This document shows positions 24,033 to 33,249 of a stretch of 37,081 nucleotides of DNA, piece by piece. The stretch spans positions 1 through 37,081 of the forward strand of contig CAZTIH010000008.1 in NCBI GenBank assembly GCA_964613675.1, written 5' to 3'. Under the pieces are notes generated by a model. That model was given only the letters and a program-made list of their open reading frames with translations, was not told where the DNA came from and made no database searches. A program made the position numbers and the translations under genes. Origin of the DNA: DAIUCA01 sp964613675 (GTDB taxonomy: Bacteria > Pseudomonadota > Gammaproteobacteria > Competibacterales > Competibacteraceae). The first letter of the stretch is position 1; each line of letters begins with the position of its first letter.

Positions 24033-25736
24033 CTAGAACAGGAAATAACGCTGTGCCAAAGGCAGCACCGAAGCAGGTTCACAGGTCAACGCCACCCCAT
24101 CGGCCCGCACGACATAAGTTTGGGAATCGACTTCAATCACAGGACAATAGTCATTGAGCTTCATCTGGGATTTTGTGACCGTTCGACAGTCCTTCACCGT
24201 CCCCACTAGCGACTGCAAGTCCAGTTGTGCGGGGAGATCGCGTTCAATGGCGATTTTCGGCAAGAAGGTCATCCGCGTTGCCGTTCGGGCGCGGCCAAAA
24301 GTCCCAAACATGGGGCGGTAATGGACGGGTTGTGGGGTGGGAATCGACGCATTGGGGTCGCCCATGGCCGCCACTACAATCAAGCCCCCCTTGACAATTA
24401 AAGACGGTTTGACCCCGAAAAAAGCCGGTTTCCAAAGCACCAAATCTGCGAGTTTGCCCACCTCAATCGACCCCACTTCATGGGCAATCCCATGAGCAAT
24501 TGCGGGGTTAATAGTGTACTTCGCTAGGTAACGTTTGATGCGCAGATTGTCGTGTTCGGCAGGATCGCCCTTCAAGCTGCCCCGCTGAACTTTCATTTTG
24601 TGGGCCGTCTGCCAAGTTCTCGTAATCACTTCGCCAACCCGCCCCATCGCTTGGGAGTCCGAGGCGATCATGGAAAAGGCCCCTAAATCGTGAAGAATAT
24701 CCTCCGCTGCAATGGTTTCCCGCCGAATGCGCGATTCGGCAAATGCGACATCCTCGGCCACCGCAGGGTTGAGATGGTGACATACCATGAGCATGTCGAG
24801 ATGTTCGTCGACCGTGTTTACGGTGTAGGGGCGCGTGGGATTGGTGGACGAGGGCAAGACATTCTGTGAACCACAGGCCCGAATGATGTCTGGGGCATGT
24901 CCTCCCCCGGCGCCTTCAGTGTGATAGGTGTGAATGGTACGGCCATTAATCGCTTTGAGCGTATCTTCCACAAACCCCGATTCGTTGAGCGTATCGGTGT
25001 GGATCGCCACCTGGACATCAAATTTTTCCGCGACATTTAAGCAGTTATCAATGGCGGCGGGGGTCGATCCCCAATCTTCGTGGAGTTTGAGTCCCATCGC
25101 GCCCGCCACCATTTGTTCTTCTAGGGCACGGGGCAAACTCGCGTTTCCTTTCCCCAAAAACCCCAAATTGAGGGGAAGGCTGTCGGCGGCTTGTAACATT
25201 CGATGGAGATGCCAAATTCCTGGGGTACAGGTCGTGGCATTGGTGCCTGTCGCAGGCCCGGTGCCCCCCCCAAAAATCGTGGTCAATCCGGATGCCAGCG
25301 CGTCATCAACCTGTTGGGGACAAATGAAGTGGATGTGGGCATCAATTCCCCCCGCAGTCACGATTTGGCCCTCAGCGGCAATGACTTCGGTGCCAGGGCC
25401 AATCACGCCATCGACATGGGATTGGATGTCTGGGTTACCCGCCTTGCCTAGGGAGACAATCCGTCCCCCCTTAATGCCAATATCGGCCTTAAAAATCCCG
25501 GTATAGTCCACGACGAGGGCGTTGGTGAGGACGAGATCGAGGGTTTCGGCATCGCCGCGTTGACTTTGGCCCATGCCGTCCCGAATGACTTTACCGCCCC
25601 CAAAGGTGACCTCTTCACCATATTGGGTAAAGTCCCGTTCGACCTGTAAAAACAAAGCGGTATCGGCAAGTCGCACGCGATCTCCGACGGTTGGGCCGTA
25701 GAGTTCAGCGTAAGCCGTTCTGGACAATGTGGTCAT
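24033..25736 (-). CDS. ureC: Urease alpha subunit
   Basis: The 567-residue catalytic subunit hydrolyses urea to ammonia and carbamate. The nickel site is complete and falls at the same numbers as in the Klebsiella enzyme: His134 and His136 in DAHIHF, the carbamylated Lys217 in GAMGLKLHEDWG, His246 and His272, and Asp360 in SMIASD. The flap Cys319-His320 in MVCHHLNP is present. The ATG overlaps the ureAB stop by 4 bases. No sign of damage. Confidence 0.98.
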   Translation of the reverse strand: MTTLSRTAYAELYGPTVGDRVRLADTALFLQVERDFTQYGEEVTFGGGKVIRDGMGQSQRGDAETLDLVLTNALVVDYTGIFKADIGIKGGRIVSLGKAGNPDIQSHVDGVIGPGTEVIAAEGQIVTAGGIDAHIHFICPQQVDDALASGLTTIFGGGTGPATGTNATTCTPGIWHLHRMLQAADSLPLNLGFLGKGNASLPRALEEQMVAGAMGLKLHEDWGSTPAAIDNCLNVAEKFDVQVAIHTDTLNESGFVEDTLKAINGRTIHTYHTEGAGGGHAPDIIRACGSQNVLPSSTNPTRPYTVNTVDEHLDMLMVCHHLNPAVAEDVAFAESRIRRETIAAEDILHDLGAFSMIASDSQAMGRVGEVITRTWQTAHKMKVQRGSLKGDPAEHDNLRIKRYLAKYTINPAIAHGIAHEVGSIEVGKLADLVLWKPAFFGVKPSLIVKGGLIVVAAMGDPNASIPTPQPVHYRPMFGTFGRARTATRMTFLPKIAIERDLPAQLDLQSLVGTVKDCRTVTKSQMKLNDYCPVIEVDSQTYVVRADGVALTCEPASVLPLAQRYFLF

Positions 25737-26431
25737 GGCGCTTGCACCTCAAGGGGGCCCATCACCTGACCGCGAAACCCATACACTTGGCGTTCTCCCG
25801 CATAGGCCACGAGTTCGATGTCCCGCGTTTGGCCCGGCTCAAAACGCACGGCGGTTCCGGCGGGAATATTGAGACGGAAGCCCTTGGTGGGTTCGCGGTC
25901 AAATTGCAGGGCCGCGTTGGTTTCGTAAAAGTGATAATGCGAACCGACCTGAATCGGTCGATCCCCCGTATTGGCGACGGTTAAACGGATTCGAGGTCTC
26001 CCCAGATTCAGCTCGATTTCCGCCGCCAACGCAACGAGGACTTCTCCAGGAATGAGGGTCACTGGGGGTTCAGGAGATTCGGTGACCGTCCCGTCGGCAA
26101 ATGTGTTAACACCGCCATTCAGGCATTTGGGACGAATGGGGTTGTGAACGGTGACGAGTTTCGTGCCATCGGGGAAAGTCGCTTCCACTTGGATTTCGGG
26201 AATCAATTCGGGAACCCCCTCCATCACCTCATCGTGGGTTAATAGCGTCGTTCCTTCGTTCATTAATTCGGCGACGGTTCGTCCATCGCGTGCCCCTTCT
26301 AGGATGGCGGCGGACAGGTAAGCAACGGCTTCGGGATAATTGAGTTTAAGGCCCCGTGCTTTACGGCGTTCTGCGAGTAGAGCCGCCGTGAAGATGAGCA
26401 ACTTATCTTTCTCTCGTGGCGTAAGTTCCAC
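25733..26431 (-). CDS. ureAB: Fused urease gamma-beta subunit (UreA-UreB)
   Basis: The 232-residue product joins UreA (about 1-100, MELTPREKDKLLIFTAALLAE to LVTVHNPI) to UreB (about 126-232, LIPGEVLVALAAEIELNLGR to FRGQVMGPLEV) through a linker of about 25 residues (RPKCLNGGVNTFADGTVTES). UreA and UreB are the small structural subunits of the urease trimer of trimers. Similar fusions are known in Helicobacter UreA and scattered bacteria. An in-frame extension reaches 26677, but the GTG at 26431 has AAGGAG 8 bases upstream and starts exactly at the family N-terminus. The upstream part is a 33-bp repeat region. Confidence 0.95.
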   Translation of the reverse strand: MELTPREKDKLLIFTAALLAERRKARGLKLNYPEAVAYLSAAILEGARDGRTVAELMNEGTTLLTHDEVMEGVPELIPEIQVEATFPDGTKLVTVHNPIRPKCLNGGVNTFADGTVTESPEPPVTLIPGEVLVALAAEIELNLGRPRIRLTVANTGDRPIQVGSHYHFYETNAALQFDREPTKGFRLNIPAGTAVRFEPGQTRDIELVAYAGERQVYGFRGQVMGPLEVQAP

Positions 26432-26439
26432 TGGATGCG

Positions 26440-26445
26440 CTCCTT
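26440..26445 (-). promoter_or_regulatory. Ribosome binding site fixing the ureAB start
   Basis: AAGGAG on the minus strand lies 8 bases before the GTG at 26429-26431. It selects this GTG over upstream in-frame starts that would add a repeat-encoded N-terminus. Confidence 0.8.
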
Positions 26446-26510
26446 TGGATGAAGAGGGAAATGAAGCGGGATGTGTCTTGGAGATCCGGGGTTCTGATGC
26501 GATTCCACGG

Positions 26511-26592
26511 CGAATGCGTCGGTTTCTACCGAGAAGTTCACAGCGAATGCGTCGGTTTCTACCGAGAAGTTCACAGCGAATGCGTCGGTTTC
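26511..26592. repeat. 33-bp tandem repeat, about 2.5 units, between ureD and ureAB
   Basis: Units of 33 bases begin at 26511 and 26544, with a partial third at 26577. Each starts CGAATGCGTCGGTTTC. Being a multiple of 3, they keep an open frame that would add RRIRCELLGRN twice to UreAB, but the AAGGAG-GTG start lies downstream of them. Confidence 0.95.
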
Positions 26593-26610
26593 CCCAAGCG
26601 ATTTCACAAG

Positions 26611-27537
26611 CTACGCCCGCCAAATACGGGGCATCGAGGGGGTAAGTCCGCACCACGAAGGACGGATTTGACGCCACAACTGCCGAAATAAATCGAGGGT
26701 TAATGCGGTGGACGGCGAGAGCATCCGTAAGACGAGTAAATCCTCCAGCCGCGTGACGCCTATTGGGATGGTGTTGTCGAGGGCGTGATCTCGCGAAAAT
26801 GCGTCAATCCATGAACGCACTGCCTCCAATAGCGCGGCGTCTGCGGGGAATAATAGAAAATTGCCCATCACCGGGAAGTCCCCGAGCAATCGTCGACACG
26901 CATGGGGTTGCATCAGCCGTAGGCGTTCCCATAACAAAGGTCGTTTATCCCATGACACCTGTAATCGGCTTTCCAGCGCACCGGTGGTGAAGGCTTCAGA
27001 ACAGGCCGGACGCCCTAAGCAAAGCACTTCCCATGCGGCCAACTTCGCCGTGGAAGTCAATTGAAATGCAGTGGTGATTTGGGTCTGTGTTCCGTTAAAC
27101 GCGATGGTTTCTTGAGGTAACCACTCGCAGATTGCGTTGGTCTCCACCGTAATTTGTTGATGGAGCTGGGCCACTCGACCATCGCTGCGATAGAGCTTGG
27201 TGGCACCGGGTTGGGTCACCAAGATGTGGGCTTGGGGACGAACCCGAATTGTGGTCATCAACCTATCCCCGCCGACCACGCCGCCCGGTGGGTGCAATAG
27301 ATAGAGATGACAGGGAAAGCCTTCAGGATAAAAGGGGCGTTGAATTCTCAGCGGACCACTATGGGTTTGATAAGCCACAAAGGTTCGACGGGCATCACAG
27401 GCGAGTTCGAGTGCGATGTGTGCTTGCCAGTGACGGCCCTCCTCAAGCGCTGCGTCGGGATGAATCTCCGAGAGTTGCTGCGGCGCAGAAGAGAACGGCG
27501 TCGCGTAAATGTGCCCATCGCCGTCAGCGCGTGTCAT
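26611..27537 (-). CDS. ureD: Urease accessory protein UreD
   Basis: The 308-residue protein matches UreD (UreH), the scaffold that binds apo-urease and UreF during nickel insertion. Family segments: LRIQRPFYPEG and LYLLHPPGGVVGGDRL near the N-terminus, TQPGATKLYRS, and CEWLPQETIAFNGTQ in the middle. The ATG at 27537 overlaps the urtE stop by one base, joining the uptake and enzyme parts into one operon. The last residues PSMPRIWRA match the usual end. Confidence 0.95.
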   Translation of the reverse strand: MTRADGDGHIYATPFSSAPQQLSEIHPDAALEEGRHWQAHIALELACDARRTFVAYQTHSGPLRIQRPFYPEGFPCHLYLLHPPGGVVGGDRLMTTIRVRPQAHILVTQPGATKLYRSDGRVAQLHQQITVETNAICEWLPQETIAFNGTQTQITTAFQLTSTAKLAAWEVLCLGRPACSEAFTTGALESRLQVSWDKRPLLWERLRLMQPHACRRLLGDFPVMGNFLLFPADAALLEAVRSWIDAFSRDHALDNTIPIGVTRLEDLLVLRMLSPSTALTLDLFRQLWRQIRPSWCGLTPSMPRIWRA

Positions 27538-28232
27538 TAGACCGTTAGATATTGTTGGATCAACGACTCATCGAGGGTGTGGATTTCGCCCGAGGCGACC
27601 TGTCGTCCCCGATCCAAAATCACAAAGCCATCGGCTACCCGTCGCACGAAGGGCAATTTTTGCTCGACCAACAACACAGTTAGGCCCATCTCACGGTTTA
27701 GGGTGCGAATGACCTCCCCAATTTGCTGGACGACATTGGGCTGAATGCCCTCGGTGGGTTCGTCCAGAATCAAGAGTTTGGGGTCGATGACTAACGCCCG
27801 TGCAATCGCGAGCTGCTGTTGTTGTCCCCCCGAGAGATCGCCCCCCCGCCGCTTGAGCATGGTTTTGAGCACGGGAAACAATTCAAAAATAAATTCCGGT
27901 ACCCTTGCTCGCCGCTCTTTGCGGATGGGCAGCCCAATTTGCAAATTTTCTGCCACTGTAAGTAAGGGAAAAATCTGTCGGCCCTGAGGGACATAACCCA
28001 TCCCCAACGCGGCGCGATCTTCGGCGGAACGACGTAACAAGGCTTGGTCGCGATAACGCACCTCTCCCGATGAAGCCGCCCGTAACCCCATGATGACATT
28101 GAGTAAAGTGGTTTTACCGACCCCGTTGCGGCCCATCAACACGGTGCATTTCCCCTCGGGGACGGTCATATCCACATCCCATAAGGTGTGGCTTTGGCCG
28201 TAAAATTGGTTTAGTTCCGAGACCGTTAACAT
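27537..28232 (-). CDS. urtE: Urea ABC transporter ATP-binding protein UrtE
   Basis: The 231-residue ATPase is of the LivF/UrtE type: Walker A GRNGVGKTTLLNVIMGL, signature LSGGQQQQLAIARAL, Walker B LLILDEPTEGIQPN. It pairs with UrtD to drive urea import. The N-terminus MLTVSELNQFYGQSHTLWDV is characteristic of UrtE. Its stop shares one base with the ureD start. The start lies 49 bases after urtD. Confidence 0.96.
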   Translation of the reverse strand: MLTVSELNQFYGQSHTLWDVDMTVPEGKCTVLMGRNGVGKTTLLNVIMGLRAASSGEVRYRDQALLRRSAEDRAALGMGYVPQGRQIFPLLTVAENLQIGLPIRKERRARVPEFIFELFPVLKTMLKRRGGDLSGGQQQQLAIARALVIDPKLLILDEPTEGIQPNVVQQIGEVIRTLNREMGLTVLLVEQKLPFVRRVADGFVILDRGRQVASGEIHTLDESLIQQYLTV

Positions 28233-28281
28233 AGATGGACTCCTCCAAAGTACGGGCGAAATCGGCGCTTGAAAGCCCCGC

Positions 28282-29085
28282 TCAACATGGATTTTGCCCC
28301 CCTAAATACACCTCGATCACTTTTTCATTGTGCTGTACATCGTCCATGGTGCCTTCGGCCAACACGGACCCCTGATGTAACACGGTTACGCGACGGGCAA
28401 TTGACCGAACAAAATCCATGTCGTGCTCCACCACGACTACTGTATGCAGACCCGCAAGGGCATTTAATAGAGTTGCGGTTCGTTCCATTTCCTGATGGGT
28501 CATCCCGGCAACTGGCTCATCGACCAGCAATAACCTCGGGTTTTGCATCAACAACATGCCGATTTCGAGCCACTGTTTCTGGCCATGGGACAATACCCGC
28601 GCTGGTCGTTGAGCCTCTGCCGTCAAGCCAATCGTCGTTAACACTTCAAAGATGCGATCCCGTTGTTCCCCAGATAAACGGGCTGTCAAGGTGGACCAGA
28701 GGGTTTTAGGGGCGTCCATGGCGAGCTCCAAGTTTTCAAAAACCGTCAGCGGTTCAAAGACTGTGGGTTTCTGAAATTTTCGGCCAATACCCGCCCGCGC
28801 AATTTCGGGTTCGGTCAGTTTGAGGAGGTTGATTTTTTGACCAAACCAAACCGTACCGCTATCGGGTCGCGTCTTACCGGTAATGATGTCCATCATGGTC
28901 GTTTTTCCCGCCCCATTTGGGCCAATGATGCAGCGGAGTTCACCATCATCTAGGTACAAATTAAGGTGGTTAATCGCCTTAAATCCATCAAAAGCCACCG
29001 AAACATCTTCCAGGTACAAAATCGTTTTGTGACTAAGGTCGAGATTAGGTGTTGGATGCGGGGTTTCGTGAAGGAGGTCGCTCAT
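28282..29085 (-). CDS. urtD: Urea ABC transporter ATP-binding protein UrtD
   Basis: The 267-residue LivG/UrtD-type ATPase has Walker A GPNGAGKTTMMDIITGK, signature LSHGQKQWLEIGMLL (the SHGQKQWLE form is typical of UrtD) and Walker B LLLVDEPVAGMTHQE. The N-terminal ILYLEDVSVAFDGFKAINHLN also fits. The ATG at 29085 overlaps the urtC stop by 4 bases. Confidence 0.96.
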   Translation of the reverse strand: MSDLLHETPHPTPNLDLSHKTILYLEDVSVAFDGFKAINHLNLYLDDGELRCIIGPNGAGKTTMMDIITGKTRPDSGTVWFGQKINLLKLTEPEIARAGIGRKFQKPTVFEPLTVFENLELAMDAPKTLWSTLTARLSGEQRDRIFEVLTTIGLTAEAQRPARVLSHGQKQWLEIGMLLMQNPRLLLVDEPVAGMTHQEMERTATLLNALAGLHTVVVVEHDMDFVRSIARRVTVLHQGSVLAEGTMDDVQHNEKVIEVYLGGQNPC

Positions 29086-30167
29086 GAGGATTCCTTACGG
29101 CGCAGGAGACCGACCATTCCGTTGGGGAGGAATAAAGTGGCTAGCACAAACAATGCGCCCAAGAAAAATAGCCAAATTTCAGGGAACGCGGTCGTAAAGT
29201 AAGTTTTGGCGTAATTGACCAGTAACGCGCCGATGATCGCACCGTAAAGTGTGCCTCGCCCGCCAACCGCAACCCAAATCACGACTTCAATCGAGTTTAA
29301 CGGGGAAAATTCGCCCGGGTTGATAATGCCTACCTGGGGTACATACAACGCCCCCGCCACCCCCGCCAACATCGCCGAAAAGGTGAAAATCGCGACTTTG
29401 ATGTGATCCACTCGATAGCCAATAAACAGGGTGCGGTTTTCGGCATCGCGAATGGCGACAGCCACTCGACCCAATCGGGAGACGGTGAGTGCCCGACAGA
29501 GGAGGTAGCCTCCCATCAAGGCAAGCCCCGACAAGATAAAAAGCACGACCCTCGTGGTGTCTGATTGCAGATTGAACCCCAAAATGTCTTTGAAATCCGT
29601 CAATCCATTGTTGCCGCCAAAGCCCATTTCGTTGCGAAAAAAGGCGAGTAATAAGGCATAGGTCAGGGCTTGGGAAATGATCGAGAAGTACACCCCCGTG
29701 ACGCGAGACCGAAACGCAAAGTACCCAAACAAAAATGCCAAAACCCCCGGCACAACCACCACCATCAGCAAGGCAAAGGGAAAGAGGTTCATGCCGTACC
29801 AAAACCACGGCAGCTCAGTCCAATTGAGGAACACCATGAAGTCCGGTAACACCGGGTGACCGTAAACGCCCCGTTCCCCAATTTGCCGCATGAGATACAT
29901 CCCCATGGCATACCCGCCGAGGGCGAAGAAAGCACCGTGTCCCAAACTCAATACGCCGAGATAGCCCCAAATGAGATCGACCGATAGCGCAAGTAGCCCA
30001 TAAGTCAAAAATTTCCCGAGCAATAAAACGAGGTGAGTCGGTACGTGGTAAGGCGAATCGGGGGGAACCGCTAAGTTGAGTAAGGGAACCCCGATGATGA
30101 GAATTCCCAAAAGGGACAACAAAATTTTGCCCCCTAAATCGTTTTTTAAGACCCGTAAGATCGCCAT
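29082..30167 (-). CDS. urtC: Urea ABC transporter permease UrtC
   Basis: The 361-residue inner membrane permease of the LivM/UrtC family has about nine to ten hydrophobic segments. Family motifs include LSLGHGAFFALGGYAMGMYL near residue 75 and the cytoplasmic loop IRDAENRTLFIGYRVDHIKV. The central YFAFRSRVTGVYFSIISQAL also matches. It starts at 30167, two bases after the urtB stop region, and overlaps urtD by 4 bases. Confidence 0.96.
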   Translation of the reverse strand: MAILRVLKNDLGGKILLSLLGILIIGVPLLNLAVPPDSPYHVPTHLVLLLGKFLTYGLLALSVDLIWGYLGVLSLGHGAFFALGGYAMGMYLMRQIGERGVYGHPVLPDFMVFLNWTELPWFWYGMNLFPFALLMVVVVPGVLAFLFGYFAFRSRVTGVYFSIISQALTYALLLAFFRNEMGFGGNNGLTDFKDILGFNLQSDTTRVVLFILSGLALMGGYLLCRALTVSRLGRVAVAIRDAENRTLFIGYRVDHIKVAIFTFSAMLAGVAGALYVPQVGIINPGEFSPLNSIEVVIWVAVGGRGTLYGAIIGALLVNYAKTYFTTAFPEIWLFFLGALFVLATLFLPNGMVGLLRRKESS

Positions 30168-30169
30168 GA

Positions 30170-31744
30170 TTAGCCTTCGACCGCCCGGCCTTTTTGGGGA
30201 AACAATCCCCGTGGGCGTTTCTGAATAAACAAAATGATGAACACCAGAATGACGATTTTAGCGAGGACGGCGCCTGTCCACGGTTCGAGGAATTTGGTCG
30301 CGACACCGAGTCCCATCCCCCCTATGAGGGTGCCCCACAAATTGCCCACTCCTCCAAATACCACCACCATAAAGGCGTCGATGATATAGGTTTGACCGAG
30401 ATTGGGGCCTACATTGGTTAATTGGGACAACGCCACCCCAGCCACCCCGGCAATCCCCGACCCTAATCCAAAGGTCATAGCATCAACCCATTGGGAACGC
30501 ACGCCCATCGCCCGCGCCATCGCCCGATTTTGTGACACCGCCCGAACCTGTAATCCCAACGCCGTTCGCTTAAGGATGAGCAGCAAGGCGGCAAAAACCA
30601 CGAGACAAAACGCCAAGATGTACAACCGATTGAGGGTCAACGAGAGCACGCTATTGATTTCCACCGATCCCGACATCCAACTGGGCGTGGTGACCGAGCG
30701 GTTGAGTGGCGAGAACAAGGTTCTGACGGTCTGTTGCAAAATGAGACTAATCCCAAAGGTCGCTAGCAACGTTTCGAGAGGGCGCCCCGCGAGAAACCGC
30801 AACACGCCCTGTTGAATCACCATCCCACAGAGTCCCGCCACCCCAAAAGCCAAGGGAATCGCAATGAGTACGGAAATGTCGATCCACTGTGGCATGAGCT
30901 GTTGAACGACATAGGTTGTATAGGCACCGATCATGATGAGTTCGCCATGAGCCATGTTGATGACACCCATCACGCCAAACGTAATGGCCAACCCAATCGC
31001 CGAAAGCACGAGCACGGATCCCAAGCTCAATCCAAAAAAGAGGGTTTCGACATGACCGTAAAAGTTACGCTGACGGTCAATGGCAGCGAGGGCCTGTTCT
31101 GTTGCCGCACGCACGGTTTCATCGGCGGTTTGCTGGCGCAGCGTCGTTAGTCGATTGCGCACGCTGGGGTCGAGTTCGTGTTGTAACACCTCGATGGCGG
31201 CCAACTGCCGATCGCGATCATTTCCCTGCAAGTCCCCCAATGCCAGCGCTGTCGTGATGGCCTGTTTTACCGCGACATTCGTTTCCGCAGGGTGCAATTC
31301 GCGCAATAACGCCAAGGTATCGTCATCGAGATTTCTGAACTGAGAACGAACCGCCTGTAAGCGAATATGCGCATTGGGGTGGTTGAACTGCCGAATGGAC
31401 AACAACCGATTGATCGTTCGACGCAGGGCATTGTTAAGGGTCACGCGCCGTAAGTCCCGTCGATTAACGTCGTCAGGGGGTTCGCCCGTCAGCAGATCCG
31501 TCACCTGCTGATCGACGACCTCCATAATGCGGTTATCGGTTCGGCGGAAATGCACCGTCCCTGCCAGTAAGCCCCGAAGAATGGGTTCGGCACGGTCAGG
31601 GTCTTGCTGCATGAGTTCGGTGACCGCCTCAATTTTGACGGGAAAGCGATTGTCGCTGAGCAGTGCGAGGGTGTCGGGATTGAGGGCGGCGTAAGCAGGC
31701 AGCATCACCCCCCCCCATACCATTAAAATCCACAAAATTCGCAT
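30170..31744 (-). CDS. urtB: Urea ABC transporter permease UrtB
   Basis: The 524-residue protein has a signal peptide (MRILWILMVWGGVMLPAYAA), then a periplasmic helical-repeat region (about 22-215, HEAT-like) and a LivH-type permease domain (about 225-520) with GVMGVINMAHGELIMIGAYTTY. The long N-terminal domain is normal for UrtB and absent from LivH. A TTG at 31792 is open in frame, but the ATG at 31744 starts a proper signal peptide. Urea passes through the UrtB-UrtC channel. The gap to urtA is 51 bases. Confidence 0.94.
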   Translation of the reverse strand: MRILWILMVWGGVMLPAYAALNPDTLALLSDNRFPVKIEAVTELMQQDPDRAEPILRGLLAGTVHFRRTDNRIMEVVDQQVTDLLTGEPPDDVNRRDLRRVTLNNALRRTINRLLSIRQFNHPNAHIRLQAVRSQFRNLDDDTLALLRELHPAETNVAVKQAITTALALGDLQGNDRDRQLAAIEVLQHELDPSVRNRLTTLRQQTADETVRAATEQALAAIDRQRNFYGHVETLFFGLSLGSVLVLSAIGLAITFGVMGVINMAHGELIMIGAYTTYVVQQLMPQWIDISVLIAIPLAFGVAGLCGMVIQQGVLRFLAGRPLETLLATFGISLILQQTVRTLFSPLNRSVTTPSWMSGSVEINSVLSLTLNRLYILAFCLVVFAALLLILKRTALGLQVRAVSQNRAMARAMGVRSQWVDAMTFGLGSGIAGVAGVALSQLTNVGPNLGQTYIIDAFMVVVFGGVGNLWGTLIGGMGLGVATKFLEPWTGAVLAKIVILVFIILFIQKRPRGLFPQKGRAVEG

Positions 31745-31795
31745 AGAAGGGGAACCGCTACGCAACCCGTTGAGCGGACGCAGCGACACCAAAGA

Positions 31796-33069
31796 TTAGT
31801 AATTTTGACCTGCACACTGACCGGTTCTGACGTTGTAGTTGCCACAGCGCAGGGGGGCGGTCCAGTCGGCGGTGAGGTCTTTGGAACTTTCTAAATAATC
31901 GGACCAGGCATCTCCCATCACTAAACCCGATGTCTGCCAAACCACTTCAAACTGGCCGTCGTCCTGAATTTCGCCGATGAACACGGGTTTGGTGATGTGG
32001 TGATTGGGCATCATGGCAGAAAATCCCCCGGATAAATTCGGAACGGCAATGCCAATGATCGCGTCCTGAACGGCGGTGGCATCTGTGGTGCCCGCTTTCT
32101 CCACCGCTTTCACCCACATATTGAAGCCGATCGTTGGTCACGCGATTTTCATCGCCAATAAATGTGTGCCAAGCCTCGATAAATTCTTCGTTTTCGGGCG
32201 TGTCTAGGCTCATGAAATAGTTCCACGCCGCTAAGTGACCGACTAACGGTGCCGTATCCAACCCGGATAACTCTTCCTCACCCACGGAAAAAGCGACGAC
32301 GGGAATATCTTGAGCGGACACCCCTTGGTTACCCAACTCGCGATAGAACGGCACGTTGGCATCGCCGTTGATCGTGGACACCACGGCGGTTTTACGCCCT
32401 TCAGACCCAAAGCGCTTGATGTCGGCGACGATGGACTGCCAATCCGAATGACCAAAGGGCGTGTAGTTAATCATGATGTCCTCAGCCGCCACGCCTTTCG
32501 CGAGCAGAAACGCTTCCAAAATGCGATTGGTCGTGCGGGGGTAAACGTAGTCAGTGCCCGCAAGTACCCAACGCTCTACGCCGATTTCGTTCATCAGATA
32601 TTCGACGGCGGGAATGGCCTGCTGATTGGGCGCTGCCCCGGTATAAAACACATTGCGCGACGACTCTTCTCCCTCGTACTGCACTGGATAAAACAAAATT
32701 CCGTTCAACTCCTCGATGACGGGTAACACGGCTTTTCGAGAGACCGAAGTCCAGCAACCAAAAATGGCGGCGACCCCATCTTGCGTGATGAGGCTACGGG
32801 CGCGTTCGGCAAACAAAGGCCAGTTTGAAGCGGGATCGACGACGACCGCCTCAATCGGTTTGCCCAATAACCCCCCCCCGTTGGTTTTGGGCTTCGACGA
32901 GCATCAAAACCGTATCTTTGAGAGTGGTTTCACTAATGGCCATGGTCCCCGAAAGCGAGTGCAACACGCCAATTTTGATCGTGTCTTGAGCAAAGCCCAG
33001 GGCAGGCAGAACGCTGCACAACAGGCCCGCAGAGAACAGCACAGGCGTAGCCGATTTCCGAAAATTCAT
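31796..33069 (-). pseudogene. urtA: Urea ABC transporter substrate-binding protein UrtA, broken by two frameshifts
   Basis: Three frames together give a complete UrtA, the periplasmic urea-binding protein. Part 1 starts at ATG 33069 (GGAG 8 bases upstream) with a signal peptide (MNFRKSATPVLFSAGLLCSV) and DTIKIGVLHSLSGTMAISE, and runs to NQRGG. Part 2, from about 32870, reads LLGKPIEAVVVDPASNWPLF to DENRVTND. Part 3, to 31796, reads GFNMWVKAVEKAGTTD to the end. Break 1 is a nine-G run (32871-32879, C on the plus strand); eight would restore QRGGLLGK. Break 2, near 32130, fits loss of about 20 bases encoding the expected PMEAHYI. Both may be real or assembly errors. Confidence 0.85.
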
Positions 33070-33115
33070 CGCGAAAACTCCGAGGTCAAGGGTTAAAGAA
33101 TACCGTAGGCGTTTT

Positions 33116-33131
33116 TGCATTCCCTATGCCA
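33116..33131 (-). promoter_or_regulatory. Sigma-54 promoter for urtA
   Basis: On the minus strand TGGCATAGGGAATGCA has the invariant GG and GC separated by exactly 10 bases, as in the consensus TGGCACN5TTGCA, with mismatches only at the C/T of the -24 box and the first T of the -12 box. It lies 47 bases before the urtA ATG. Its presence together with upstream NtrC-like boxes supports nitrogen control. Confidence 0.72.
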
Positions 33132-33217
33132 GCACTCAACTTTTATGAGGCAAAATAAACATTTGCCTTTGCATTGTCGGTTTTGAAACAAAAAATCCCC
33201 CGTATCTTTTACGATAT

Positions 33218-33234
33218 TGCGCTTTTTTAGTGCA
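33218..33234. promoter_or_regulatory. NtrC-like enhancer box 1
   Basis: TGCGCTTTTTTAGTGCA is a 17-base palindrome matching TGCAC-N7-GTGCA, the NtrC consensus, with one mismatch. It sits about 87 bases upstream of the sigma-54 promoter and 32 bases (about three helical turns) centre to centre from box 2. Confidence 0.7.
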
Positions 33235-33249
33235 CAACCCGCTCGGTTT

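Noticed and set aside
24934..25506. 190-residue plus-strand open frame
   Set aside because: It is the reverse complement shadow of ureC, whose nickel ligands are all present.
26432..26677. N-terminal extension of UreAB encoding repeated RRIRCELLGRN
   Set aside because: An AAGGAG-GTG start at 26431 matches the family N-terminus, and the extension is made of 33-bp intergenic repeats and overlaps the ureD end.
31745..31792. Upstream TTG start for UrtB
   Set aside because: The ATG at 31744 begins a typical signal peptide, while the extra 16 residues do not resemble the family.
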